Assembly: GCF_946480185.1 (NCBI RefSeq) | Contig: NZ_CAMLIG010000021.1 | Coordinates: forward strand, 1 to 64,000 | Reading direction: 5' to 3' | DNA: 64,000 nt | Origin: an uncultured Pedobacter sp. | GTDB lineage: Bacteria > Bacteroidota > Bacteroidia > Sphingobacteriales > Sphingobacteriaceae | In this document: positions 51,868 through 61,098 of the stretch, in pieces | Numbering within the stretch: position 1 is the stretch's first letter | Layout: each line of letters begins with the position of its first letter | The notes under the pieces: model-generated | What the model was told of the DNA's origin: nothing | What the model saw: only the letters and a program-made list of their open reading frames with translations | The model's database searches: none | Program-made: the position numbers and the translations under genes

Positions 51868-54501
51868 ATGATTAAAAGTCTAAACTTCGCAAAAACCTTG
51901 AGTTTAACAGCGGTGTTTGTAACAACATCACTTTTTACGATAGCGCAAAATCAAAAATATCCGTTTAATGATTATACCAAATCATTTGAATATCGAGTTG
52001 ATGATTTGGTGGGACGTTTAACATTAGAGGAAAAGGTGGCGCAAATGATGAACTCGGCACCAGCCATTCCCCGTTTGGGTATTCCGGCTTATGACTGGTG
52101 GAATGAAACACTCCATGGCGTAGCCAGAACACCTTTTAAAGTAACGGTTTATCCGCAAGCAATTGCAATGGCTGCTACTTTTGATACCACTTCTTTATAT
52201 AAAATGGCACAATTTTCTGCCTTAGAAGGCAGGGCAATTCATAACAAAGCAATTGAAACCGGCAGAACCAATGAAAGGTATTTAGGCTTAACTTATTGGA
52301 CACCCAACATCAATATTTTCAGAGATCCACGCTGGGGACGTGGGCAGGAAACTTACGGGGAAGATCCATTTTTAACAGCAACAATGGGCGATGCTTTTGT
52401 ACGTGGTTTACAAGGCAACGATTCTAAATATTTGCTTGCGGCAGCCTGTGCTAAACATTACGCGGTACATAGCGGTCCAGAATCGTTACGTCATGTTTTT
52501 GATGTAGATGTAAGCGCTTACGATTTATGGGACACCTATTTACCAGCGTTTAGAAAGTTAGTAGTTGACTCCAAAGTTGCAGGTGTAATGTGTGCATATA
52601 ACGCTTTCAGAACGCAACCTTGCTGTGCCAGCGATATTTTAATGACTGATATTTTACGTCATCAGTGGGGATTTACGGGTTATGTAACTTCTGATTGTTG
52701 GGCAATTGACGACTTTTTCAAAAATCATAAAACCCATCCAGATGCAGAATCTGCCGCTGCCGACGCAGTTTACCACGGAACCGATGTGGACTGTGGTACC
52801 AATGCATTTCTTTCCTTAGTGCAAGCCGTAAAGGATAATAAAATCACCGAAAAACAGATTGATATTTCTGTGAAGCGATTGTTTATGATCCGTTTCAGGT
52901 TGGGAATGTTTGACCCGCCATCCATGGTAAAATATGCTCAAACACCTTTCTCTGTTCTTGAAAGTCCGGAACATCAGGCGCAGGCACTCAAAATGGCACA
53001 TCAATCCATTGTGTTGCTGAAAAATGAAAAACAGACTTTACCTTTAAGTAAAAACTTAAAAAAGATTGTTGTTTTAGGTCCAAATGCAGATAACCCGATT
53101 TCTATTTTAGGTAATTATAACGGAACGCCCTCTAAACTGAGCACTATTTTACAAGGAATCAAAGAGAAGGCTGGTAAAAATACTGAGGTGGTTTATGAAA
53201 AAGCAATCAATTACACCAATGATACATTATTAGTTTACCGAGATTTAAGCAAGCAATACGCTTTTCAAGGAAAACCTGGCTTTAAAGCCGAATATTTTGA
53301 CAATAGGAAATTAGAAGGAAATCCTACAATGGTGGTTCAAGAAAAGGATTTGAATCATTTTTGGCAAGAAGGGCAGAAAATGGGCGCACAAATGACAGCG
53401 AACAACTTTTCAGCTCGTTATACTACAAATTTTAAAGCCACCACTTCTGGAACCATCACCTTTGAGGTAGAAGGCGATGATGGTTACCGCTTTTTGGTAA
53501 ACGGAAAAGAAGTATTGAATGCTTGGGAGAGGAATAGATGGGGCGCTCGTACCTATCAGTTAAAAACTCAAAAAAATGAGGTGTATAATTTTGTGTTAGA
53601 ATACTGGCAAGGTGACGGAAAAGGAAATGTGAGGTTAAGTGCGGGAACTTATGAGGCCACTAACATGGAAAATTTGGCTAACAAGTACAAGGATGCAGAT
53701 GCCTTTATTTTTGCAGGAGGTATTTCTCCGCAGTTAGAAGGCGAAGAAATGAAAGTGAATTATCCGGGGTTTAGCGGGGGTGACCGTACTTCCATTATGT
53801 TGCCCGAAGTACAAACCCGCTTAATGAAAGCCTTGCAAAAAACCGGAAAGCCAGTTGTTTTTGTAATGATGACAGGTAGCGCCATTGCTACACCTTGGGA
53901 AGCACAAAATATCCCTGCAATTGTAAACGCTTGGTATGGCGGGCAGGCAGCGGGTACGGCTTTAGCCGATGTACTTTTTGGAGATTACAATCCGGCTGGG
54001 CGTTTACCGGTTACCTTTTATGCCAGCGATGCAGATTTAGCTTCGTTTACCGGCTACAATATGGATAACCGTACTTACCGTTATTTTGGAGGAAAACCTC
54101 TGTATGGTTTTGGTTACGGGTTAAGCTATACTTCATTTAAATACGATGATTTAAAAATTCCTGTTATTGTTAAAGGAAAACCTGTAACAATTTCGGCAAG
54201 GGTTACAAATACCGGAAAATCAGCAGGAGAGGAAGTTGCCCAGCTTTATATCGTAAATGAAAATACATCCGTAAAAACGGCTCTAAAAGCACTAAAAGGT
54301 TTCCAAAGATTTAGCCTTAAACCGGGAGAAAGCAAGCAAGTGCAGTTTGTGTTAAGTGCTGATGATTTATCCTATGTAAACGCGGAAGGAAAACTGCAAC
54401 CTTTAACCGGTAAAGTTGAGATCAGCGTCGGCGGAAGCCAGCCGGATGAAAAAAACGTACGCAGCGGAAACATCCTAACCAAAACATTTTCTATGGAATA
54501 A
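51868..54501 (+). CDS. GH3 beta-glucosidase/beta-xylosidase with PA14 domain
   Basis: 877 aa with signal peptide (cleavage near FTIAQ). The GH3 N-terminal domain has PRLGIPAYDWWNETLHGVAR, DPRWGRGQETYGEDP, CAKHYAVHSGPE and the nucleophile Asp276 in VTSDCWAIDD. The C-terminal GH3 domain is interrupted by a PA14 carbohydrate-binding domain (about 470-610, GKPGFKAEYFDNRKLEG, NFSARYTTNF, FEVEGDDGYRFLVNGKE). A fibronectin-like domain closes the protein (ARVTNTGKSAGEEVAQLYI). The WWNETLHGVAR type is common among GH3 beta-xylosidases. Secreted; partner of the GH43 upstream. Confidence 0.92.
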   Translation: MIKSLNFAKTLSLTAVFVTTSLFTIAQNQKYPFNDYTKSFEYRVDDLVGRLTLEEKVAQMMNSAPAIPRLGIPAYDWWNETLHGVARTPFKVTVYPQAIAMAATFDTTSLYKMAQFSALEGRAIHNKAIETGRTNERYLGLTYWTPNINIFRDPRWGRGQETYGEDPFLTATMGDAFVRGLQGNDSKYLLAAACAKHYAVHSGPESLRHVFDVDVSAYDLWDTYLPAFRKLVVDSKVAGVMCAYNAFRTQPCCASDILMTDILRHQWGFTGYVTSDCWAIDDFFKNHKTHPDAESAAADAVYHGTDVDCGTNAFLSLVQAVKDNKITEKQIDISVKRLFMIRFRLGMFDPPSMVKYAQTPFSVLESPEHQAQALKMAHQSIVLLKNEKQTLPLSKNLKKIVVLGPNADNPISILGNYNGTPSKLSTILQGIKEKAGKNTEVVYEKAINYTNDTLLVYRDLSKQYAFQGKPGFKAEYFDNRKLEGNPTMVVQEKDLNHFWQEGQKMGAQMTANNFSARYTTNFKATTSGTITFEVEGDDGYRFLVNGKEVLNAWERNRWGARTYQLKTQKNEVYNFVLEYWQGDGKGNVRLSAGTYEATNMENLANKYKDADAFIFAGGISPQLEGEEMKVNYPGFSGGDRTSIMLPEVQTRLMKALQKTGKPVVFVMMTGSAIATPWEAQNIPAIVNAWYGGQAAGTALADVLFGDYNPAGRLPVTFYASDADLASFTGYNMDNRTYRYFGGKPLYGFGYGLSYTSFKYDDLKIPVIVKGKPVTISARVTNTGKSAGEEVAQLYIVNENTSVKTALKALKGFQRFSLKPGESKQVQFVLSADDLSYVNAEGKLQPLTGKVEISVGGSQPDEKNVRSGNILTKTFSME

Positions 54502-54802
54502 TTAAAAGTAAGTATTTATGCTAATGAAGAATAGTGTTTATAATTAATTCTCTTGCACCGAATTAATATAGCTGTTATATGGATGCTGATTTGTGAAGTT
54601 TTAGTTAGTTTAGTATTTTAGCCTATCAAAAGGCATATTAGCTGTAAGGGTTCAATAAATTTAACTGCTTATCAGAAAAAAAGGCTGAGTTCGGATGCAT
54701 TATAAGTCACCATAATATCTATATCCCATAAATTGGTACTCTATAGTTTAAAACCAATGATTATGGAGAGAATTCCATTATCGATAGATAGCTTGTAATC
54801 TG
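54502..54802. other. Intergenic gap between GH3 and the SRPBCC gene
   Basis: About 300 bp, AT-rich, between convergent genes. No terminator, repeat or small gene was recognised. Confidence 0.5.
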
Positions 54803-55261
54803 TTATTGTGTTTCCACATATTTTTGAAACTCATCAAAACTTTCAGGAAGCCTTTTTTTGAAACTTTTTACAATAATATTTTTTAAAAGCCTCCCCAAAC
54901 TTTTTGGTTCATAGGAAACAATCTGCGTAAATTCTGTTTGTCCGTTTTTTTCAACCACTTTATAAGTATGATGAAACTCGCCAAGTTTTATTAAGTTAAA
55001 CATTTTCATTTTTGAATAATGCGTAAACTCTTGATTAGGTTTTACATTTTGAAATTCCACAATCGCTTTTCCAGATCCTTTAAAGGTTCCAGTCATAATT
55101 GTTCCATTTCTAATTTCACCTTTCGGTTCGGTAATTGCTTCTAAATAAAGTGTGTTCCATTTCACCTGTTCGTTAGGCTCTATCAATTTCTTATAGGCAT
55201 TTTCAACCCGTGTATTTATAATTCTACTTCCAGAAATGATAGTTGCTTTGTTGGTATTCAT
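54803..55261 (-). CDS. SRPBCC family protein
   Basis: 152 aa, no signal peptide. It starts TNKATIISGSRIINTRVENAYKKLIEP with the SRPBCC/Bet v1-like pattern. Strands such as GTIMTGTFKGSGKAIVEFQNV, FTHYSKMKMFNLIKLGEFHHTYKVVE and FTQIVSYEPKSL lead into a long C-terminal helix (RLLKNIIVKSFKKRLPESFDEFQ). The family binds hydrophobic ligands in a deep cavity; the ligand is unknown. It is the last gene of an operon with DUF1304, alpha/beta hydrolase, PfpI-like and methyltransferase genes; the DUF1304 stop is 1 bp upstream. Confidence 0.8.
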   Translation of the reverse strand: MNTNKATIISGSRIINTRVENAYKKLIEPNEQVKWNTLYLEAITEPKGEIRNGTIMTGTFKGSGKAIVEFQNVKPNQEFTHYSKMKMFNLIKLGEFHHTYKVVEKNGQTEFTQIVSYEPKSLGRLLKNIIVKSFKKRLPESFDEFQKYVETQ

Positions 55262-55262
55262 A

Positions 55263-55622
55263 TTATTTTGAGAAATAAGTTAAAATTATGGTGATAAATG
55301 ACGGTAAAGCCTGAACAAAATAAATCTTCTTTGAAATAGTTAAACCACCATACAGACCAGCTATCAACACACAGATGAGAAAAAACACCGAAATATCATT
55401 CGCCCATATTTTATCCTGAATAAAAAGTGACCAGATGAGACCTGCGGATAAAAATCCGTTGTAAAGTCCCTGGTTTGCTGCAAGACTTTTTGTTGGTTTA
55501 AATAAATCTTTCGGCAAGGTGTTGAAAGTTCTTTTACCGATGGACTCCCATTTAAATATTTCAAAATATAGTATGTACAAATGTTCCAGTGCAATTAGCG
55601 CAATAAATATTTTGGCTATCAT
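55263..55622 (-). CDS. DUF1304 small membrane protein
   Basis: 119 aa with four hydrophobic helices. It opens IAKIFIALIALEHLYILYFEIF (the EH pair is conserved in DUF1304), then LAANQGLYNGFLSAGLIWSLF, FFLICVLIAGLYGGLTI and ALPSFITIILTYF. Inner-membrane protein of unknown function. Its start lies 4 bp inside the end of the alpha/beta hydrolase gene, so the two are translationally coupled. Confidence 0.88.
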   Translation of the reverse strand: MIAKIFIALIALEHLYILYFEIFKWESIGKRTFNTLPKDLFKPTKSLAANQGLYNGFLSAGLIWSLFIQDKIWANDISVFFLICVLIAGLYGGLTISKKIYFVQALPSFITIILTYFSK

Positions 55623-56620
55623 TTTTTATCAATTATAGATTGGAAAAAAATAGAAACTTCATCTACAGATTTACTGATAACAATTGGGTCATCATAAAAT
55701 TGGAAGTGAAAAATTTTATCCATCCAAACCGATTTTTTGTTTTCTTTGGGAAGTGAACTATAGATTTTTTTAGCAAATTCATAACCGCCATCACTCATCT
55801 CACCGTGAATCACCAAAGTTGGTTTTTCAACTTTTCTAGCAACAGACACAGCATCAAAAGTTAAAGTTTCTGCTTCGCTCATGGCTGCTACTTTATTTTC
55901 CCAACCGCCGCGGTAATTAAAATAGGGTGCCTTGGTTTCCCAGGGATGGTACCAATCGTAAATTGGCCGGGGTGGTAACAGTTGCGCTGTGCCACTGCTG
56001 TCAACAATTTTTATATAATCCACTTCACCCGTTTTTCCATACCTTTCTTTGGCTAATTTAGCCCTTTTCAGATGTTCTTTCCAAACGTTTTCATCGCCCA
56101 ATAAATGCATCATGTTTTCTTTTATCAGGTAATTTCCTGAAACCAATGCCAAGGCCTTCACCCGTTTATCTTCAATAGAAACCTGCATCATTTCGTTTGT
56201 GCCATTGCAAATGCCGATGAGGAAAATTTTATGAGCATCCACATTGTTTTTTGAAATTAGGTAATCAATTGCCGCTTCTACATCCTGTTCCTTATTTTTC
56301 AGGCTTTCAAACTGCCGAGGCAGTCCACCACTTTCGCCATAACTTCTTGCATCAAAACAAAGTGCAACAAAACCTTTTTCTGCCAACCGGGTGGCATATT
56401 GAATAGGAGATTGCTCTTTTACCGAACAAATGGGTCCTAAAATTACGACGGCAGGTTTTTTCTCCTGGCTATCGTCACTGCACAAAAGTCCCACTATATT
56501 TTGGTTATGGCTTTTAAAATTTATTTTTCTGGTACTTACGTTTTTCATTTCTGAGGCCGGCTTTTGATTACAAGAATTTAAAATTAAAATTGCTGTGATA
56601 CATAAAATTAGATGCTTCAT
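55619..56620 (-). CDS. Alpha/beta hydrolase, lipoprotein
   Basis: 333 aa. MKHLILCITAILILNSC gives a lipobox with Cys17. The hydrolase core reads KPAVVILGPICSVKEQ (oxyanion region), FDARSYGESGGLPRQFE, FLIGICNGTNEMMQVS (the nucleophile elbow is GICNGT, with Cys in place of the common Ser), and TLVIHGEMSDGGYEFAK with FHFQFYD near the end. This resembles dienelactone-hydrolase-like proteins, in which Cys is the nucleophile. Substrate unknown. It overlaps the neighbouring genes on both sides by 4 bp. Confidence 0.85.
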   Translation of the reverse strand: MKHLILCITAILILNSCNQKPASEMKNVSTRKINFKSHNQNIVGLLCSDDSQEKKPAVVILGPICSVKEQSPIQYATRLAEKGFVALCFDARSYGESGGLPRQFESLKNKEQDVEAAIDYLISKNNVDAHKIFLIGICNGTNEMMQVSIEDKRVKALALVSGNYLIKENMMHLLGDENVWKEHLKRAKLAKERYGKTGEVDYIKIVDSSGTAQLLPPRPIYDWYHPWETKAPYFNYRGGWENKVAAMSEAETLTFDAVSVARKVEKPTLVIHGEMSDGGYEFAKKIYSSLPKENKKSVWMDKIFHFQFYDDPIVISKSVDEVSIFFQSIIDKK

Positions 56621-57411
56621 TTTTTATTTTTTAAATACTTTACAACTAGTAGTGCTGTCTGTTTTCCACTGTCTCCTTGCTGTCCACTGATAAGATTTCC
56701 ATCTTGTACTGCAAATGAAGTATAAGGTAAAGACCCGGTAACATATTTTGTGTTCAATTTTTTTGCTTCGTCTTCTATTCTGAATGGTTGCATCTTTTTA
56801 CCAGCACCTTTGTCCACAATATCTTCTTCTGCATTACAGAAACCTGTCCATTTTTTACCTTCAGCAAGTAATTTACCGCTACTCAATTTTGTATTCAGCA
56901 AAATACAAGAACCGTGACAAATGGTTGCAGATGCTTTCCCTGCTTCATAAAATTGCGCAAAAAGTTTATGTAAATTTTCATTGTTATAAAAAGTTTGCAT
57001 GGGTCCTAATCCACCAACTACAAAGATTGCATCAAAATTATTTGCTTTTATTTCGCTCAGTTTTACTGTGTTTTGCATCAGTTCAACTGTTTTAGGATTA
57101 TGTTTAAAACCAGTGCTTACAAGATCTAGTCCTTTTGCGTTGGGACTTTCCGGATCGCTCCAGCCATCAAACACAATTGCGCCGCCCTCTGGTGAGGCTA
57201 TCGTAATATCATACCCCGCTTCTTTAAAAACGTCGTAAGGCTGTGCTAATTCAGACAACCAAAAACCTATGGGATAGCCCGTTGTCTCAGATTTGACTTG
57301 ATTGGAAACTACAAATACAATTTTCATTTTGTTTGATTTTTTCGTTTGTGAATTTGCACTGCTAAAAAGTGCTAAAAAAGTTAACGCCGTAAATAAAAAT
57401 ACTTTTTTCAT
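56617..57411 (-). CDS. DJ-1/PfpI family (type 1 GATase-like) protein, secreted
   Basis: 264 aa with signal peptide (cleavage near SSANSQ). The DJ-1/PfpI fold is clear: KMKIVFVVSNQVKSETTGYP, EAGYDITIASPEGGAIVFDG, FDAIFVVGGLGPMQTFYN, and the nucleophile elbow TICHGSCILLNT (Cys-His). A leader peptide on this fold is less common and suggests the periplasm. The family includes Hsp31-like chaperones, glyoxalase III and deglycases; which one is not clear. It is the second gene of the operon after the methyltransferase. Confidence 0.85.
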   Translation of the reverse strand: MKKVFLFTALTFLALFSSANSQTKKSNKMKIVFVVSNQVKSETTGYPIGFWLSELAQPYDVFKEAGYDITIASPEGGAIVFDGWSDPESPNAKGLDLVSTGFKHNPKTVELMQNTVKLSEIKANNFDAIFVVGGLGPMQTFYNNENLHKLFAQFYEAGKASATICHGSCILLNTKLSSGKLLAEGKKWTGFCNAEEDIVDKGAGKKMQPFRIEDEAKKLNTKYVTGSLPYTSFAVQDGNLISGQQGDSGKQTALLVVKYLKNKK

Positions 57412-57422
57412 AATTGATTGTT

Positions 57423-58052
57423 TTAAGAATTTACCAAACCTACTCTTGTTTTATTGAACTTATTCTCGTTTATTTTTTTGCTCACAGAAATTCCATTGTG
57501 AGATGCTTTAATAATTGAAGTTTCATAGGTTCCTAAAGCATTAATAATTTTAAAAAGCCGACCGTCATCGCCATACCCATCGATTACATTATGCATTGCG
57601 AAAATTCCCCCAACTGAAATTTTAGGATCCGATAATCTGAAAAATTCGGAGTAACATGCTTGCGGTTGCTTCATCCAGGTTGCATCAGAAAAAACAAAAT
57701 CAAATGTTTTGTTTAGTTTGGGAATTATTTCGATAGCATTTCCTTTTATCATTTCTATCAAATGGGAAACCTCGGCTCTTTTAAAATTCTGTTCGGCTTT
57801 TTTTAACCGTTCTTCGTTCAGTTCAATGGTAGTAATTTTTCCACCCGTTTTTGCTACGGCTTTTGCCAGCCAAATGGTAGAATGCCCGCTGGAAGTCCCA
57901 ATTTCAAGTATGCTTTTGCAGTTATTTTTAAGAATTAGTTTTTCCAATTGCTGTCCGTCTTCAAACGGCACATTAAAATCTGTCCATTTGTTGCGATTTT
58001 GATCTAAAAATTTTTGAACGGTATTAAATTCGGGAATAGTTTCGCTCATCAT
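57423..58052 (-). CDS. O-methyltransferase-like SAM-dependent methyltransferase
   Basis: 209 aa. Motif I reads KSILEIGTSSGHSTIWLAKAV, followed by GKITTIELNEERLKKAEQNF and KTFDFVFSDATWMKQPQAC, the pattern of Methyltransf_24/catechol O-methyltransferase-like enzymes. AMHNVIDGYGDDGR resembles the conserved metal-loop region. It has no leader, so it is cytoplasmic. It is the first gene of the minus-strand operon, 12 bp before the PfpI gene and 77 bp after the AraC gene. The start is ambiguous by one Met. Confidence 0.85.
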   Translation of the reverse strand: MMSETIPEFNTVQKFLDQNRNKWTDFNVPFEDGQQLEKLILKNNCKSILEIGTSSGHSTIWLAKAVAKTGGKITTIELNEERLKKAEQNFKRAEVSHLIEMIKGNAIEIIPKLNKTFDFVFSDATWMKQPQACYSEFFRLSDPKISVGGIFAMHNVIDGYGDDGRLFKIINALGTYETSIIKASHNGISVSKKINENKFNKTRVGLVNS

Positions 58053-58129
58053 TTTATTTATTTAATGATGTAAAGTTGCACACAAACTTTTTTCTAATGG
58101 TAGGACGAAAAGTAGAAAAGTAGGTGTTT

Positions 58130-58990
58130 TTAAGATTTCTTTCTAAAGTCTTGTGGCGATAATCCTGTGTGTTTTTTAAAGAATCGGGCAAAATAACTGT
58201 TGTCGCTAAAGCCCAAGTTATCGGCAATTTGGGTAATTGTTAATTCAGAAAAATTAAGTAATTGTTGCGCTTCCAAAGCAATTCTTTCTGTAATAATTTG
58301 GGTAGAAGTTTTTGCGCTTACTTCTTTTACTATTGAGTTTAAGTGATGTGTAGAAACACTTAAAAGTGAAGCATATTGCAAAACCGAGAGATTTTCTGAA
58401 AAATGTAATTCAACTAATTTCTTGAATTTTTTAAAAAGTACAATATGATGATTGGTCGTGTTCTGATGCTTTGGAATCCCAAATAACATTTGGATATTTT
58501 TAAGCAAAACAAATAGCAAAGCCTGGACGACTTCTTTTGATATCTCAATTTGATTACATTCTCTATAAAGCAATTCTACTATTGGTTTTAAAACTGTTTC
58601 ATCTTCTTTTTTGAGCTTTAAGAAGGGATTTTCGTGTAGATTATCTAAGTAGGAAAGTTCAAAAAGAATATTTTTATTTTGAAATATCTGCAGAAAAAAT
58701 TCTTCTCTGAATAAAATGATAAACCCCTCAATATTTTCCCATTCTTCAAATAAATGCAGTTGCCCCGGTGAAATAAAAAACAAAGTATTGTCTGAAATGG
58801 TATAACTTTTATAATCAATATTTTGCTCGCTTTTTCCTTTGGTAATCCATAAAATCTCATAAAAATCATGCTTATGTGGAAACTCAATATGCTCTGGTTC
58901 CACCATATCTTCAAATCTGTCCACAAGGAAATCCTGCTTTTCGGTTTGATTTATAAGATCGGCTATTGAGATGCTCTTGAACATGTTCAA
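58130..58990 (-). CDS. AraC family transcriptional regulator
   Basis: 286 aa. The N-terminal cupin sensor domain (about 15-150) contains IEFPHKHDFYEILWITKGKS and FFISPGQLHLFEEWEN. The C-terminal double helix-turn-helix (about 185-286) reads LSVLQYASLLSVSTHHLNSIVKEV and LTITQIADNLGFSDNSYFARFFKKHTGLSPQDFR. It is in the same direction as, and just upstream of, the methyltransferase operon, which it probably activates. An extra codon pair (MNM) at the start leaves the start uncertain by two residues. Confidence 0.92.
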   Translation of the reverse strand: MNMFKSISIADLINQTEKQDFLVDRFEDMVEPEHIEFPHKHDFYEILWITKGKSEQNIDYKSYTISDNTLFFISPGQLHLFEEWENIEGFIILFREEFFLQIFQNKNILFELSYLDNLHENPFLKLKKEDETVLKPIVELLYRECNQIEISKEVVQALLFVLLKNIQMLFGIPKHQNTTNHHIVLFKKFKKLVELHFSENLSVLQYASLLSVSTHHLNSIVKEVSAKTSTQIITERIALEAQQLLNFSELTITQIADNLGFSDNSYFARFFKKHTGLSPQDFRKKS

Positions 58991-59138
58991 AAAGTAATTA
59001 TTGAGATTCTAATATCTACAAAAAGCGCTAAAAACCTATAAGTTTGAACATTTTTACTATCATTTCCGCCAAAAGTGCTCATATTTTGTTTCTAAATCTC
59101 TCGTTATTTGTGTCACCAAAAATAAATACTTTAATTAA

Positions 59139-59900
59139 ATGAAAAAAAATCAAACTTTTGCCAAAGTAACCAGGAGGGTTAATTTGGCAACATCTGTAGC
59201 ACTTCTTGCCGGTTTTACAACATTTGTAGCATGTAAGAAGCAAACCATTGAAAAACCAGTTTTAACAGAAAGCTCAAAAAGGAGTGTCGATGCGACAGAA
59301 ACAGCAAACTCCGGTTACAACGGAGGATATTGGTATGGTCATTATCAATCAGAAGCTAATGGGACGGTAAATTTTTCTATGGGAGATGGTGGGAATTTCG
59401 ATATTCAGTGGAGTAATTATGACGGAAATTTTGTTGTAGGTAAAGGTTGGGAACATGGAGATCCTGCTCGTAAGTTGGGTTATAATTGTGGAATTTTTGA
59501 TATGCAAGGTGGAGGTGTGTTAGCATATTACGGCTGGTCAAAATCACCACTTATAGAGTATTATGTTAATGAGAAATGGGGAAACGGTAGACCTGTTGGA
59601 AATGGAAATTTGATCTACTCCTATTGGTCAGACGGTGCCTTATATGATCTTTATGAGGACAATAGATATAACGCCCCTTCTATAGTAGGCCTTGCAGATT
59701 TTCATCAAGTATGTGCTACCCGAAGAACTCAAGCACCTACCGGAGAAAATATGCATATCAATTTTACAAATCATACATGGAACTGGAGAAACAACGGACA
59801 GGGATTAGGTAACGATATGTCACCAGATGCTAAGTTGGTAGCCGAAACTTATGGAGGTAATAGTAGCGGACGCGTAAATGCAACAGTTTGGGGCGAATAG
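59139..59900 (+). CDS. GH11 endo-1,4-beta-xylanase, lipoprotein
   Basis: 253 aa. A basic N-terminus and hydrophobic stretch end in TFVACKK with Cys32 as the likely lipidated residue. The GH11 jelly-roll signature is strong: GGNFDIQWSNYDGNFVVGKG, then GWSKSPLIEYYVNEKWG with Glu140 as nucleophile, and VAETYGGNSSGRVNATVW with Glu236 as acid/base. The beta-strand text YWYGHYQSEANGTVNFSM also fits. It cuts internal beta-1,4-xylan bonds, probably at the cell surface. It lies before a SUMF1-like lipoprotein and a GH8 exo-oligoxylanase; together they form a xylan set. A terminator follows it. Confidence 0.9.
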   Translation: MKKNQTFAKVTRRVNLATSVALLAGFTTFVACKKQTIEKPVLTESSKRSVDATETANSGYNGGYWYGHYQSEANGTVNFSMGDGGNFDIQWSNYDGNFVVGKGWEHGDPARKLGYNCGIFDMQGGGVLAYYGWSKSPLIEYYVNEKWGNGRPVGNGNLIYSYWSDGALYDLYEDNRYNAPSIVGLADFHQVCATRRTQAPTGENMHINFTNHTWNWRNNGQGLGNDMSPDAKLVAETYGGNSSGRVNATVWGE

Positions 59901-59925
59901 TTTTAAATTGATAATTTACAGAGGG

Positions 59926-59966
59926 ACAAAGACCATAAGTTTTTAAGCTGATGGTCTTTGTTTTTA
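59926..59966 (+). terminator. Rho-independent terminator after the xylanase gene
   Basis: Perfect arms ACAAAGACCAT and ATGGTCTTTGT, followed by TTTTATC. It separates the xylanase from the SUMF1-like gene. Confidence 0.8.
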
Positions 59967-60104
59967 TCATGTTTTTGCTTTAAGATCTTTTTCTACAAAT
60001 AATTTTATCACATAACAGTGTCTCTCGATAATCGCCGTTCCAATCTTAGGATTATTAATTATAGCATCAAAATTCATTCGTTAAAACTACTAAATCAAAC
60101 ATAC

Positions 60105-60944
60105 ATGAAAAACCTACTCATTTCAGGTTTAGGCTTAGTGATAATTCTATTTTCTGGATGTGAAGAGAGAAATTTAAATAAGGGTAATTTGTTATTTATC
60201 AAAGGCGGAATATTCAAAAATAAGTACACCAATCTTTATGGTAAGGATGTTCAGATTGCAGATTTTTATTTAGAAAAATATGAAGTAAACCAAAAGGAGT
60301 GGGTCGAAATTATGGGAACTAATCCTTCAAAGTTTAAAGGAGATAGTTTGCCTGTGGAAACGGTAGATTGGTATGACTGTATTGATTATTGTAATAAAAG
60401 AAGCTTGAAAGAAGGGTTAACTCCCTATTATCTCATCGAAAAAAAGAAAAAAGATTCCTCAAATTACAATCAATCAGATAATAAAAAGCTATTAGTGAAC
60501 TTTAATAGTCAGTCAGATGGATACCGGCTACCTACCGAAGTAGAGTGGGAATATGCGGCGAGTGGCGGAGCCAAAAGTAAAAATTACTTGTATAGTGGAA
60601 GCAATAATATAAACGAGGTTGCCTGGTATTGGCGAAATGCCGGAAGCAGTTACCTAAAAGGCACATGGGTATGGAAAGACATAGAGCATAATAACAGCCA
60701 AACTAAAAAAATCGGGCTCAAATTGCCAAATGAATTAGGCATTTACGATATGTCTGGGAATGTTAGAGAATGGTGCGAAGACTGGTATAGAGATGAAAAA
60801 ATAAAGCCCGGATCAGTTAGGGTGGTAAGAGGCGGCGGTTGGGTTGGTGTTGAAGATATGTGTAAAGTAGCAGAACGCTCGTATCATACGGCAAATGGTA
60901 AAGCTAGAGATACAGGTTTTCGTTTATGTAGAACTAAATTATGA
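60105..60944 (+). CDS. SUMF1/formylglycine-generating-enzyme-like lipoprotein
   Basis: 280 aa from the ATG at 60105, chosen because KNLLISGLGLVIILFSGC is a lipoprotein signal with Cys19; an upstream GTG start would add 29 unlikely residues. The FGE-sulfatase domain (PF03781) spans about 30-280: IKGGIFKN, LEKYEVNQKEWVEIMGTNPS, RLPTEVEWEYAASGG, LGIYDMSGNVREWCEDWY, RVVRGGGWVGVEDM and DTGFRLC. The paired catalytic Cys of true formylglycine enzymes are not visible, so it may be structural or a binding protein, like GldK/GldJ-type proteins. Its place among xylan genes is unexplained. Confidence 0.82.
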   Translation: MKNLLISGLGLVIILFSGCEERNLNKGNLLFIKGGIFKNKYTNLYGKDVQIADFYLEKYEVNQKEWVEIMGTNPSKFKGDSLPVETVDWYDCIDYCNKRSLKEGLTPYYLIEKKKKDSSNYNQSDNKKLLVNFNSQSDGYRLPTEVEWEYAASGGAKSKNYLYSGSNNINEVAWYWRNAGSSYLKGTWVWKDIEHNNSQTKKIGLKLPNELGIYDMSGNVREWCEDWYRDEKIKPGSVRVVRGGGWVGVEDMCKVAERSYHTANGKARDTGFRLCRTKL

Positions 60945-61051
60945 TTGTAAATAAGGCTTGTGATATTGCTGATCTTGATTATAAACTTGGGGCAGTTTAT
61001 ATTATTGGAAGTAATGAGAAACTAAAAAACGGCGAACAGCCGGTAGTTTAA
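60941..61051 (+). CDS. Possible 36-residue ORF overlapping the SUMF1-like gene
   Basis: ATG at 60941 overlaps the preceding stop (ATGA) and the frame runs to TAA at 61049-61051, giving MIVNKACDIADLDYKLGAVY then IIGSNEKLKNGEQPVV. The only support is coupled spacing. No family was recognised, and it could be chance or the residue of a lost gene. Confidence 0.25.
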   Translation: MIVNKACDIADLDYKLGAVYIIGSNEKLKNGEQPVV

Positions 61052-61098
61052 AGAATAGATAGATATGTAAAGCTTTTATAAAGCCTAAATAAATTAAG

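Noticed and set aside
60018..60104. Upstream extension of the SUMF1-like gene from a GTG
   Set aside because: It would put a basic 29-residue leader in front of a clean lipoprotein signal that starts at 60105.
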